Shown here piece after piece: positions 55,361-63,701 of a stretch of DNA of 64,000 nt. The notes under the pieces were generated by a model. The model was not told the origin of the DNA, did not search any database, and saw nothing but the letters and a program-made list of their open reading frames with translations. Both the position numbers and the translations under genes were made by a program. Source of the stretch: Paraburkholderia sp. IMGN_8 (GTDB taxonomy: Bacteria > Pseudomonadota > Gammaproteobacteria > Burkholderiales > Burkholderiaceae); the NCBI RefSeq assembly GCF_038050405.1, contig NZ_CP150901.1, forward strand, positions 3,906,001-3,970,000. The letters run 5' to 3'. Position 1 is the stretch's first letter. Every line of letters starts with the position of its first letter.

Positions 55361-56698
55361 CTATTCCGGCAACGTCTGATGACGCGTCTCGACGGCAAAC
55401 GGCAGGATCAGCAGGCCGATCACAAAGGCCGCCGCTGTCCACGCGATCGGCAACCCCAGCGAGCCTTGCCAATGAATCGCGGCAGCCAGCAGGAAATTGA
55501 CGCCCGCGCCGAGCAGACGGCCCACCGACGCATTGAAGGCAAACGCGGTGGCGCGTATCCGTGTGGGGTATTGCTCGGGCAGCCACAGCGAGAAAATTGC
55601 GAAATTGCCGCCGAAGAAGCCGAGGAACAGCAGCGACACCATGAACAGGTTGAGTCCGTTCGGCAGATAGAAGACCCAGCCGAACGCGAACACGATCGAC
55701 ACGGCCATGCCGGCGAAGTACGCGCCTAGCGCCACCCGGCGCCCCAGCCGTTCCGCCAGCCACGGCGCGGCGAGACAACCGAGGATCGTCCCGACCGACA
55801 GCACCGCCGCACCGATCGACGCGAGATGCACGGCGCCGACGCGGTCGATGCCGGCGCGCGTCGCCAGCGTCACGACCGCGCTCGCTTCGTAGACCGACCC
55901 GGCCCACAAGCCGATGATCGCGACACCCACCAGGCTCGCGCTAGTCAGCGTGCGACGCCGATAAGCCGGCGCAAATATCTCCAGCAGCGGCCGGCGACCG
56001 GACACCGCCGGCACGTTGTTCGTATTCGTATGGCCGACGCCGTGCGTGGCCTTGCGCCACTGACCCGGCTCCTTCACCTTGAGCACCGTGAAAATGGCGA
56101 GCAACGCAGGCGCGAGGCCGCACAGAAACATCGCGCGCCAGCCGTACGTCGCGCCGACCGTATAGTTCAGCAAGGCAGCCAGGAAGAATCCCACGTAGTA
56201 GCCGGTCTGCAGATACCCCGCACCCATCTTGCGGCGATCCTCCGGCCAGCTCTCGGCCACATAGGTGCCGGCCAGCGCCCATTCGCCGCCCACGCCGATG
56301 CCCGCGATCAGCCGGAACGCCGCCAGTTCCCAGACGTTGTGCGCGAACGCGGCCGCGCCGGTGAACACCGAGTAGATGAGGATGCTGGCGGCCAGTGTCT
56401 TGACCCGCCCAAACCGGTCGGCGAGCGGCCCCCAGATGAACGACAGACCCCAGCCGATCAGAAACAGCGCAAACAGGATCGAGCCGTACATGCCGAGATT
56501 GCCCGGCGTCGCGGCAATGCCCGAGACGGGTAACAGCTCGGTCAGCGCCGGAATCAGCACCAGCGCGTAGATCACCGAATCCACGCCGTCCAGAACCCAT
56601 CCCGAGTACACCGCCCAGAAGCCGCCGATCTGCTCACGGGTGAGAGGCGTGCGCCGGGGCTTGATCCCCGGCGCCGATGCAGCGATCGCTTTGGACAT
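55361..56698 (-). CDS. MFS transporter (metabolite:H+ symporter type)
   Basis: A 445-residue twelve-helix MFS carrier with GPLADRFGRVKTLAASI (motif A), RLIAGIGVGGEWALAGTYVAESWPEDRR and the second-half GCLAAPWLAERLGRRVALG. The GIGVGGEW form is typical of carboxylate and aromatic-acid importers. First gene of the operon with the CoA-transferase and ScpB-like decarboxylase, AGGAGA before the ATG; presumed importer of their substrate. Confidence 0.9.
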   Translation of the reverse strand: MSKAIAASAPGIKPRRTPLTREQIGGFWAVYSGWVLDGVDSVIYALVLIPALTELLPVSGIAATPGNLGMYGSILFALFLIGWGLSFIWGPLADRFGRVKTLAASILIYSVFTGAAAFAHNVWELAAFRLIAGIGVGGEWALAGTYVAESWPEDRRKMGAGYLQTGYYVGFFLAALLNYTVGATYGWRAMFLCGLAPALLAIFTVLKVKEPGQWRKATHGVGHTNTNNVPAVSGRRPLLEIFAPAYRRRTLTSASLVGVAIIGLWAGSVYEASAVVTLATRAGIDRVGAVHLASIGAAVLSVGTILGCLAAPWLAERLGRRVALGAYFAGMAVSIVFAFGWVFYLPNGLNLFMVSLLFLGFFGGNFAIFSLWLPEQYPTRIRATAFAFNASVGRLLGAGVNFLLAAAIHWQGSLGLPIAWTAAAFVIGLLILPFAVETRHQTLPE

Positions 56699-56808
56699 TC
56701 TTGTCTCCTGGCCGGCCTGGGCCGGCAGTTTTGAAGCGGCGCCGGACCGGTCAGGACAGGCACGCTTCGGTTTTTTGTGGCTTGAGTATAAGAACGCGCC
56801 CGATAAAC

Positions 56809-56827
56809 GAAAAATATGATATTTCTC
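56809..56827. promoter_or_regulatory. LysR operator dyad upstream of the CoA-transferase operon
   Basis: GAAAAATATGATATTTCTC, nine-base arms with one mismatch around a central G; inner core AATATGATATT. It lies 47 bases before the LysR start and about 110 before the MFS start, in an AT-rich segment. Confidence 0.6.
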
Positions 56828-56873
56828 TAACTCGATCGGATTTCGTTATGGGACGAGGGAGCACGAGACTCGC

Positions 56874-57791
56874 ATGGACCTGCGGCAACTGCGGTATTTC
56901 GTCAAAGTGGTGGAGTGCGGCAACGTCACGCGCGCCAGCGAAGCGCTGCACATCGCGCAACCCGCGATCAGCCAGCAGATGCGGAAACTGGAGCAGGATC
57001 TGGGAATGCAACTGCTCGAGCGCAGCGTGCACGGCGTGGCGCCCACCGCGGCAGGGCAGACGCTTTACCGGCACGCCGTCGAACTGTTAAGGCAAGCCGA
57101 CGGTACCCGCGAACTGCTGCGTCAGGACGCCGAGTTTCCGCAGGGCAAAGTGTCGGTCGCCATGCCGTCGAGCACGGCACGCATGATTGCCATTCCGCTT
57201 GCGCGCACGATCCGCGACCGTTACCCCGGCATTGCGCTCGAGTTGATCGAAGCGCCGAGCGCGGACCTGGGCAATTTGATCGGGGGCGGACGCGTGGAGC
57301 TGGCCGTGGTGGTCGACGCGGTCGAAACGCGTGGTGTGGCTTCGCAACGGCTGCTCACCGAAGCGCTGTACTTGATTGCGTGGCCGGAATATCCGATGCC
57401 GGGCGAGCCTGTGCCGCTCGCCGACCTGGCACGCATGCCGCTGATCCTGCCGAGCGCGCCGAATACGATCCGCAGCCGCGTCGACTGGGCGCTGCGCGAA
57501 GCCGGCCTGCCGTGTGAGATTCTGTTCGAGGCCAGTTCCACTGCGCTGTTGTTCGCCGCTGTCCTGGCGAAATTGGGCGTGACGATCCTCCCGTGGACCG
57601 CCGCGCACGTCGAACTCGATGAGCACAAGCTGAAGCTTGCCAAGGTCGATCATCGGCTGTTCTCGCGCGATCTGTCGCTCTGCTGGCACGATACGGCGTT
57701 GCTCAGCAATGCCGTGCAGAAGGTCAAGGCAACCCTACTCGAACTGTTCGACAGCCTCGGCAAGCGGCCGGAGTGGGCAGCGGCAGATTAG
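56874..57791 (+). CDS. LysR-family regulator of the decarboxylation operon
   Basis: A 305-residue LysR protein of the Nac/CynR-like group: MDLRQLRYFVKVVECGNVTRASEALHIAQPAISQQMRKLEQDLGMQLLERSVHGVAPTAAG, followed by a full effector domain. Divergent from the MFS/CoA-transferase/ScpB operon, with a dyad between. Its stop codon (57789-57791) coincides with the predicted left edge of the IS element, so the original C-terminus may have been replaced by a few residues. Confidence 0.88.
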   Translation: MDLRQLRYFVKVVECGNVTRASEALHIAQPAISQQMRKLEQDLGMQLLERSVHGVAPTAAGQTLYRHAVELLRQADGTRELLRQDAEFPQGKVSVAMPSSTARMIAIPLARTIRDRYPGIALELIEAPSADLGNLIGGGRVELAVVVDAVETRGVASQRLLTEALYLIAWPEYPMPGEPVPLADLARMPLILPSAPNTIRSRVDWALREAGLPCEILFEASSTALLFAAVLAKLGVTILPWTAAHVELDEHKLKLAKVDHRLFSRDLSLCWHDTALLSNAVQKVKATLLELFDSLGKRPEWAAAD

Positions 57792-57865
57792 ATCCTATGA
57801 GCAGGAGGCGTCGACGAACTGATACGTAGAATCAGCGTGTCGAGTCTTGTTCAAAGGAGAACATC

Positions 57866-59020
57866 ATGCGCACGGATCAGACGTTCACCACCCATGGTGA
57901 AGAAGCAGTACTTACCGTGTCGCTCGAGCTGGCTGCGGCGAAGTGGAAGGTCGCGCTGCACGACGGCCGGCGCGAGACGCCCGCCGTGCACGCGGTCGCG
58001 CAGCCACAGGCCGCCGCCCGCGTGCAGGCAGTGCTGGACCTGATCGAACGGCACAAAGAGAAGTGGTTGCTGCCCGCGGGCGTGCGGGTCGTCGTGAGCT
58101 ACGAGGCCGGTCAGGACGCCTTCTGGATCTGTCGTGCGCTGCAGGCGCGCGGCATCGAGTGCCATGTCGTCGATCCGGCGAGCATTCCGGTCGAACGCCA
58201 CAAGCGACGCGCCAAGACCGACCGGCTCGATGTCATCAAGCTGGTGATTAACCTGCGTGCATGGCTGCGCGGCGAGCGCGACCGCATGCACGTGGTGCAT
58301 GTGCCATCGCCGCAGGATGAAGCGTCCCGCCAGCTGATGCGCGATCGTGGGCAACTGCAAAAGGAAGTGCGGCAGCACCACGACCGGACGCGCAAACTGC
58401 TGGCCACGCTGGGCTGCTGGGACGACGTCAACTGCAAGGCCTTCGCTGGCCGGCTCGCGCGTAACGAGGTGAAATGCCACGACGGTGCGCCGCTGCCACC
58501 CGAGCTGCGTGAGCGGCTGCTGCGCGAGTGCGAACGGCTGGCGCTCGCCGAGCAGCAACTCGTGGCGCTGGAGAAGACGCGGCAGGCAAACGTGCCGGCA
58601 CCCGCGCGCAAGCGAAGCCACGACCTGACGCGTCTGAAGGGGATTGGCGAAGTCGGTGCGTCGCGCCTCGCGCTCGAGCTGTTCTGGCGGGAGTTCAGCA
58701 ACCGGCGCCAGGTGGGTGCGTGCGTCGGGCTGGTGCCGCAGCCGTACGACAGCGGCGAGAGCCAGGTCGATCAGGGCATCAGCAAACAGGGCGACCGGCG
58801 GGTGCGCGCATTACTGGTCGAGATGGCGTGGACCTGGCTGCGCTACCAGCCCGGCAGCGCGTTGACGCAGTGGTTCAACCGGCGCACGCAGGGCACGGGG
58901 CCGAACCGCCGGGCGCGACGGATCGCGATCGTCGCGGTCGCACGTCGCCTCGCGATTGCGCTGTGGCGCTATCTGAAGGACGGCACCATTCCGGAAGGGG
59001 CACAGATGAAGGCGGCCTGA
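57866..59020 (+). CDS. IS110-family transposase
   Basis: A 384-residue transposase with an N-terminal RuvC-like DEDD domain (VSLELAAAKWKVALHD, where Glu takes the place of the usual first Asp; VVSYEAGQDAFWICRAL; DPASIPVERHKRRAKTDRLDVIKL) and a C-terminal Transposase_20 domain (LTRLKGIGEVGASRLALELF; RRQVGACVGLVPQPYDSG with the conserved Ser; QGISKQGDRRVRALLVEMAW). It is full length with no frameshift, so it may be active. AAAGGAG lies before the ATG. Confidence 0.95.
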   Translation: MRTDQTFTTHGEEAVLTVSLELAAAKWKVALHDGRRETPAVHAVAQPQAAARVQAVLDLIERHKEKWLLPAGVRVVVSYEAGQDAFWICRALQARGIECHVVDPASIPVERHKRRAKTDRLDVIKLVINLRAWLRGERDRMHVVHVPSPQDEASRQLMRDRGQLQKEVRQHHDRTRKLLATLGCWDDVNCKAFAGRLARNEVKCHDGAPLPPELRERLLRECERLALAEQQLVALEKTRQANVPAPARKRSHDLTRLKGIGEVGASRLALELFWREFSNRRQVGACVGLVPQPYDSGESQVDQGISKQGDRRVRALLVEMAWTWLRYQPGSALTQWFNRRTQGTGPNRRARRIAIVAVARRLAIALWRYLKDGTIPEGAQMKAA

Positions 59021-59077
59021 GGCGAAAGGATGGCGAGCACCCAAAGAGTGAGCCCGATATATACAACGTCTGAAGTG

Positions 59078-59401
59078 AACATGCCCGTTCGCCACCCGGG
59101 TTGCTAGCGCAACCGATCTGTTAGATGGGGCATGTTTCGGACACTAGTCCCACGACGCAATGCGCATGCAGGATAAGGCTGGCGAGTCGCCAGCGGATAG
59201 AAGGTGGTCGGACGTCACGTCTGACGCGCGCAATGATCGGCTTCAGACCAGTAGGAGCGACGTACATCGGATCACAGCAAATATTGATGCACAATGCGCC
59301 TGTATGCCCGGCGAGCGTGCGCTCGCCAGGCGTACGTCAGCATATCGATCCCTTCCTGGGTCAAGGGTCCGCTGGCGCCAGGCTTCGCCTGCCCTTGACC
59401 C
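59078..59401 (+). ncRNA. candidate IS110/IS1111 guide (bridge/seek) RNA region
   Basis: The transposon's 3' non-coding part carries a series of stems. AACATGCCC (59078-59086) with GGGCATGTT (59128-59136) encloses GGTTGC/GCAACC (59099-59114). Further stems are CTGGCG/CGCCAG (59179-59193), GTCGGACG/CGTCTGAC (59207-59225, one mismatch), GGCGAGCG/CGCTCGCC (59310-59327) and GGGTCAAGGG/CCCTTGACCC (59358-59401), the last with an inner CAGGC/GCCTG hairpin and an 11-base bulge. IS110-family elements are known to encode a structured guide RNA in a non-coding end, on the 3' side in the IS1111 group. Exact RNA ends cannot be read. Confidence 0.45.
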
Positions 59402-59566
59402 TGATTACGGGCACTGAGCAGAAGGCGCTGATCGATGCTTTGTGAGTCAGTCCGTCGAGAGGCCTTGACAACTTACTGCTCATAGAAGGGTGGCGCACGG
59501 CCTGTCTGGATGGAGCGCTCCCGAAACGCGGGCGCGGCGGCCGCGCATGACGATCTAGCCACCGCT

Positions 59567-59590
59567 CCTGAGCGGCAGATGCCGCTCAGG
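59567..59590. terminator. perfect hairpin overlapping the EamA stop codon
   Basis: CCTGAGCGGCA / TGCCGCTCAGG, 11 bp with a two-base loop. It covers the exporter's stop codon. There is no T tract, so termination or 3'-end protection is possible but unproven. Confidence 0.4.
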
Positions 59591-60485
59591 AAACCCTCAC
59601 CCGCCGCACAAAGATGCGCCGCGTCAAATCGAACGCCACCAGATTGCCGGCCACCACAAGCACGAGGCCGACCACCGCCAACGCGGACCATCGATAGCCT
59701 TCGAACACCGTTGACGCCGCTAGCGCCACAATCGGAAACAGTACGGTGCAGTAAGCGGCCCGTTCCGGCCCGATCCGCCCGACTAGCATCAGGTAAGCCG
59801 TAAAGCCGATCACCGAGCCGAATACAGCCAGATAAGCGAGCGCGCCGAGATAACGCGTGGACGGCTCGATGGCGAAGGAAAAGCCGGCCAGCGCGCTCCC
59901 TGCCGTCAATACACTGGCGCCGATCAGCATCGCCCAGCTATTCGTGGCGAACGGATGCAAGCCCATCGATTGCATCCGGCTCGACAGCAGATTGCCGGTC
60001 GAGAAGCACAATGTTCCAAGAAACGCGATCGCGAGGCCCAACCACACAGCGTGGTCGCCCAGGTGTCCCGCCATCTGCTGGACGAACAGGCACACGATGC
60101 CGACGAGGCCCAGCAACGCACCGGCAATCGCCGTCGGCTGCAATGGGCGGCCCATGAAAAGGCGGCCGTTGATCGAGTTCAGGAGCGGCGCAGTCGAAAA
60201 GACCACCGCCACGAGTCCGCTCGGCACGACCTGTTCGGCGTAGTAAAAGCACAGGAAGTTGGCGCAAAACAGCGCCAGCCCCTGCGCAACCAGGAAGCGC
60301 CATGCGGCGCGTGGCGGCCAGATCGGTCTGCGCATCAGGCGCAGCAGCGCGAATAGCACCAGCGCCGCTATCCAGAAACGCCACGCGATCGATACCGGTG
60401 GCGGCACGACCCCCAGTTGCCATTTGATAGCGATCCAGGTGGTGCCCCAGATCAGAACGGTGACGGCATAGAGCAACACATTCAT
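59586..60485 (-). CDS. EamA-family (DMT) transporter
   Basis: A 299-residue ten-helix protein made of two EamA repeats: LLYAVTVLIWGTTWIAIKWQLG at the start, YYAEQVVPSGLVAVVFSTAPLLNSI closing the first half, and TAYLMLVGRIGPERAAYCTVLFPIVALAASTVFEGY in the second. It resembles YedA-type exporters of amino acids or metabolites. The ATG at 60485 is used; RBS weak. Divergent from the AraC gene, which may control it. Confidence 0.88.
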   Translation of the reverse strand: MNVLLYAVTVLIWGTTWIAIKWQLGVVPPPVSIAWRFWIAALVLFALLRLMRRPIWPPRAAWRFLVAQGLALFCANFLCFYYAEQVVPSGLVAVVFSTAPLLNSINGRLFMGRPLQPTAIAGALLGLVGIVCLFVQQMAGHLGDHAVWLGLAIAFLGTLCFSTGNLLSSRMQSMGLHPFATNSWAMLIGASVLTAGSALAGFSFAIEPSTRYLGALAYLAVFGSVIGFTAYLMLVGRIGPERAAYCTVLFPIVALAASTVFEGYRWSALAVVGLVLVVAGNLVAFDLTRRIFVRRVRVS

Positions 60486-60672
60486 GGCAAACCCGGCAGC
60501 AGTGAAATCAGAGACTCGACTATGCTGCGGCGCGGGCGGTGGCACTTGTCCAGGATTGCGCATTTTTTCGTAGCGGCAAGCCGCCGCTAAAGGCTCGCCG
60601 TATACTGGCGCTTACTCATTGACCCGACCGCATTCCGCTCGCCCCGTGAACGCCACACCGCCCGCTCCCGTG

Positions 60673-61566
60673 ATGGATTCCACCGACACGCCGTTTGGCC
60701 TGCAGTCGGTATGTCACACGCTGCGCGACGCCAACGCGAATCTGGAACGGTTTGCGTGGCTCGGCGATCAATTGGCAATCGCGCTCTGGACACGCGATAC
60801 CGAAGAAGCTGAAACGGTTTACGACCAGCCCGGTCATCACACGCTGTCGTGTTATCTGGACGGCGGTTATCGCACAGAACGGCAGAAATTGCCCGGCCGC
60901 TATGGCGCGCCCGCGCGGCTTTGCGCACTGCCCGGCGATCACGAATCGCGCTGGTGGGTGCGCGGTCACATGCACTTCATGCACCTGTACTTTCTGCCCG
61001 AGCATTTCACGCAGCGCGCCGTGCGGGAACTGGATCGCGAACCTCGAGAACTGACGCTCGCCGATCGCACCTATTTCGAAGACGCTCGTATCGCCACGCT
61101 GTGTCAATCGCTTGTCAACGAAAGCTGGCAGGACCCCGATAGTCTGCTGCGCGCCAACGAAACCGCGCACCAGGTGTTGAGCTTGCTGCTGCGCGCGCAA
61201 GGCGTGCGCCGGACCGATGCGTCGCTCAAGGGAGGGTTGTCGGTCGCTACGCGGCGGCGCTTGCGCGACTATATCGAGAGTCACTTGACGCAATCGCTCA
61301 CGCTCGGTGAGCTGGCTAGCGTGGCAGCGCTGTCGGAATTTCACCTCGTGCGCATGTTCCGCACATCGTTCGGACTACCGCCCGCTGCGTGGATCGCGCA
61401 ACAGCGGCTTGAGCGCGCACGCACGCTGCTGCGCACCACGTCGCTGCCGCTGGCGCAAGTCGCCGAGCGTTGCGGGTATGCGAACGCCAGCCACTTCAGC
61501 CACCGGTTTCGCGAGAGCATCGGCGTGGCGCCGACTGCATATCGGCAGGCGGTTCGCGCCGAATAG
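60673..61566 (+). CDS. AraC-family transcriptional regulator
   Basis: A 297-residue protein. The N-terminal region (1-180) is a cupin-like sensing domain of the type followed by WVRGHMHFMHLYFLPEHF. The C-terminal 100 residues form the two AraC helix-turn-helices (LTLGELASVAALSEFHLVRMFRTSFGLPPAAWIAQQRLERA and LPLAQVAERCGYANASHFSHRFRESIGVAPTAYR). Start is uncertain: GTG at 60646 and TTG at 60619 are in frame, none with a convincing RBS. Confidence 0.87.
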   Translation: MDSTDTPFGLQSVCHTLRDANANLERFAWLGDQLAIALWTRDTEEAETVYDQPGHHTLSCYLDGGYRTERQKLPGRYGAPARLCALPGDHESRWWVRGHMHFMHLYFLPEHFTQRAVRELDREPRELTLADRTYFEDARIATLCQSLVNESWQDPDSLLRANETAHQVLSLLLRAQGVRRTDASLKGGLSVATRRRLRDYIESHLTQSLTLGELASVAALSEFHLVRMFRTSFGLPPAAWIAQQRLERARTLLRTTSLPLAQVAERCGYANASHFSHRFRESIGVAPTAYRQAVRAE

Positions 61567-61586
61567 CAGCTTTCACCGCCGCGCCC

Positions 61587-61727
61587 TTACTCAAGCGCCA
61601 TCGCCAACACCCGCGCCACGTGAATCGCTTCAACGCCCGCGCCGTCGTGAATCTGGTGCCGGCAACTGGTCCCGTCGGCGACCATCACCGTATTGCCGTC
61701 GATCTTGCGCAGTTTGATGAAGTACCG
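61587..61727 (-). pseudogene. C-terminal fragment of an FAD/FeS oxidoreductase
   Basis: The last 46 codons of a gene, ending ...NTVMVADGTSCRHQI, HDGAGVEAIHVARV and LAMALE-stop. This is the C-terminus of large FAD-linked oxidase/(Fe-S) proteins (GlcD/GlcF-fused, YdiJ-like; about 1000 residues). The rest is missing: a TAG interrupts the frame at 61728-61730, exactly where the dispersed repeat begins. The gene was evidently cut when the repeat or a rearrangement arrived. Confidence 0.8.
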
Positions 61728-62040
61728 CTACGGCGCGCGCAGCGCCGCCGGAAGAATGACTGCCTTGTCACCAGCGCGGAGTGTGCGGGAACACCGATTC
61801 CAGATGCTCCGCTGCCTCCTCCAAGCCATGGGACCCGCTTAAGAATTAGCGGTGTGAAGCCGCTTTCTTTGCTTACTTTCTTTGCGGCGGCGCCCCGAAG
61901 GAAGTCCACTTGGTGGGCAAAGAAAGTAAGTGCCTGCCCCGCACAGGGGCGACGCTAATAGACCACGAAGAAAGCAAGGAAAGGCCAACACCACAGGCAC
62001 ACAGACATAAAGCGCCGCGCAGGCAAAAAGATCAAAAGCA
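61718..62040 (-). repeat. ~300-bp dispersed repeat, copy B
   Basis: Reverse-complement counterpart of 52790-53080. Long stretches are identical (for example TAATAGACCACG excepted by one base, and GCAGTCATTCTTCC near the end). It carries an extra 26 bases at about 61892-61918 between the two AAGAAAGTAAG arms. The 62041-62080 remainder is spacer before the patatin gene. Confidence 0.85.
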
Positions 62041-62080
62041 AAGACCACCACCGAAGCCCCCCGCTGCGGCAACGCAAGCG

Positions 62081-62983
62081 CTAATGTGCATGCTCAAGCA
62101 GTTCGCCCGGAATAAACGCCCTCTCAAGCCCCCCTTCGCTCAACCACTTTCGCGTTTTCTCGGCCGCCCGGTCGATCAGCCGATCGCATTGGGTGTAGTC
62201 GTAAGGCGAAACTTCCAGCGGGCACAGCGGCGGGACGACGAAGATCTCCACGCGGGTCGAATAGAACTCGAGGTCGCGCACGAGTTGCCGTGCGATGACG
62301 AGCGTCAACGCATGCATCGCCTGGGCAATCGCGCTGGAAGGCACCGCCCGCAGCGCACAAGCAAAGCCGGCCGGGAGCACAACCACGCGCGTCGCGCCGA
62401 GCCCGACCGCCACTGAGATGGGTGTGTTGTTGGCCACACCGCCGTCGACCAGATCGCGACCGCCGATCCGCACGGGCGGGAACACGCCAGGAATCGCTGC
62501 GCTCGCCAGAACGGCGTCCACCACCGGTCCGGAAGACAAAACAACCTCGTTGCCGGTCAGCATGTCAGTGGCCACGATGTGCAGCGGTATCGCTGCCTGC
62601 TCCACGCGCGTGTACGGTAAGTTTTTTTCCAGCAGCACACGCAGCGCAGTAGCCTCGAAGAGGTGCGGCCGACGCCGCAGCACCATGTCGAGAAACCCGC
62701 GCATCGTCAGCGGCATGATGTCCCGCCGATGGATGCGGCGCCAAAGCGCTTCAAGCATTGCGACACCGTTGCCATCGGGGCGGCCGGCGAAATAGGCAGC
62801 GTTGATTGCACCGGCGGATGCACCGACCACAAAGCCCGGCCGTTCGCCCCGGTCGAGCAGTTCGCGCAACATGCCGACCTCGATCGCGCCCAGGCTGCCG
62901 CCGCCAGCGAACACAAACGCGGTCGACCCGGTGCGGGTCGAGGCAGCCGATAAATCGGATAACGCGCAATGATGGAAGGACAT
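62081..62983 (-). CDS. patatin-like phospholipase
   Basis: A 300-residue protein with the oxyanion-hole loop AFVFAGGGSLGAIEVGM, the nucleophile elbow GASAG (Ser56) and the catalytic Asp in DGG (Asp180). It should hydrolyse acyl esters of phospholipids. There is no signal peptide, so it acts inside or is exported by another route. The ATG at 62983 follows AGGAG; upstream in-frame Met codons lack an RBS. Confidence 0.92.
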   Translation of the reverse strand: MSFHHCALSDLSAASTRTGSTAFVFAGGGSLGAIEVGMLRELLDRGERPGFVVGASAGAINAAYFAGRPDGNGVAMLEALWRRIHRRDIMPLTMRGFLDMVLRRRPHLFEATALRVLLEKNLPYTRVEQAAIPLHIVATDMLTGNEVVLSSGPVVDAVLASAAIPGVFPPVRIGGRDLVDGGVANNTPISVAVGLGATRVVVLPAGFACALRAVPSSAIAQAMHALTLVIARQLVRDLEFYSTRVEIFVVPPLCPLEVSPYDYTQCDRLIDRAAEKTRKWLSEGGLERAFIPGELLEHAH

Positions 62984-63162
62984 GTGGATCGCTCCTGCCG
63001 GACAACGCGGAATTCGTGCGCCGATACTGCTTAATGCAGCGTCGCACGAAACGGCGCCCGGCTCAATGCGGACCATTCCTGATGACTCCCGGCAGCTCAA
63101 ACGACAGCGGGCTGACGAAGCTGCGCCCGTCCAGGCGCAGCCTCAGTCAGCCATCGGCGAGA

Positions 63163-63456
63163 TCAGTGCCCCTTGAACAGATCAAGCAACTGGTTCTGGA
63201 TCGCCATCATCTCGTGCGCATGCTTCATCTCCATCTGCGCCATCGTGTCCTGATACTCCATTTCCATCTGCATCATCTTCTGTTGAATGCCAATGGCCTG
63301 CGTGCGTTGTTCGGGCGTAAGCTTGTCCATCATCATGCTGTAGTTCGGCGGCATGACGTAGGTGCCGGCGCGCCCGATTCCTTGTGCCTGCACCGAACCT
63401 GCCGCGAGCGCCAGCGGCAGCAGTCCGCACAGAATGATGGTTCGAATCGATTTCAT
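63163..63456 (-). CDS. small Met/His-rich periplasmic protein
   Basis: A 97-residue precursor with a Sec signal peptide (MKSIRTIILCGLLPLALAAGSVQA). The mature 73 residues are helical and very Met-rich (PPNYSMMMDKLTPEQR; KMMQMEMEYQDTMAQMEMKH; HEMMAIQNQ), with two His near the end. The pattern recalls Met-motif copper chaperones or Spy/CpxP-like small periplasmic proteins. GGAG precedes the ATG. Function unknown. Confidence 0.75.
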   Translation of the reverse strand: MKSIRTIILCGLLPLALAAGSVQAQGIGRAGTYVMPPNYSMMMDKLTPEQRTQAIGIQQKMMQMEMEYQDTMAQMEMKHAHEMMAIQNQLLDLFKGH

Positions 63457-63701
63457 GTCATCTCCAGTCTTACGTGAGTAGCCGACCATCGAGGCGGGCG
63501 GCATAAGCGACGTCAAGCACCCAGAACGGCTGGCTTCGGTGGGATCCGTCGCGCACGCCTGCTCCGGGAACACAACACCCGGACCGGCTCTTAAGATCAC
63601 CAGCCGGGGGTTTCATGGGCTTAGTCGCGAACGCTGACTGGAAATGACAGAGGGAAGGAAAATAGTCTCGACGGCTTTTTTTGCTCACCTGAAGACGCGC
63701 A

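Larger units (their letters stand above)
57788..59488 (+). mobile_element. IS110-family insertion sequence, IS1111-like
   Basis: One DEDD transposase gene with short subterminal inverted repeats: CTATGAGCAG at 57795-57804 and its reverse complement CTGCTCATAG at 59476-59485, extending imperfectly to 13 of 16 matches. Seven bases outside the left repeat and three outside the right would give 57788-59488, following the known IS1111 pattern. The left non-coding end is short (about 75 bases) and the right one is long (about 450). No target duplication, as expected. The 1.7-kb length is above the usual 1.4-1.55 kb, so an older insertion within the 3' part is possible. Confidence 0.75.

Noticed and set aside
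59125..59445. A 106-codon frame inside the IS 3' region
   Set aside because: No RBS and no recognisable sequence; the region is dominated by inverted repeats and is better explained as structured RNA.
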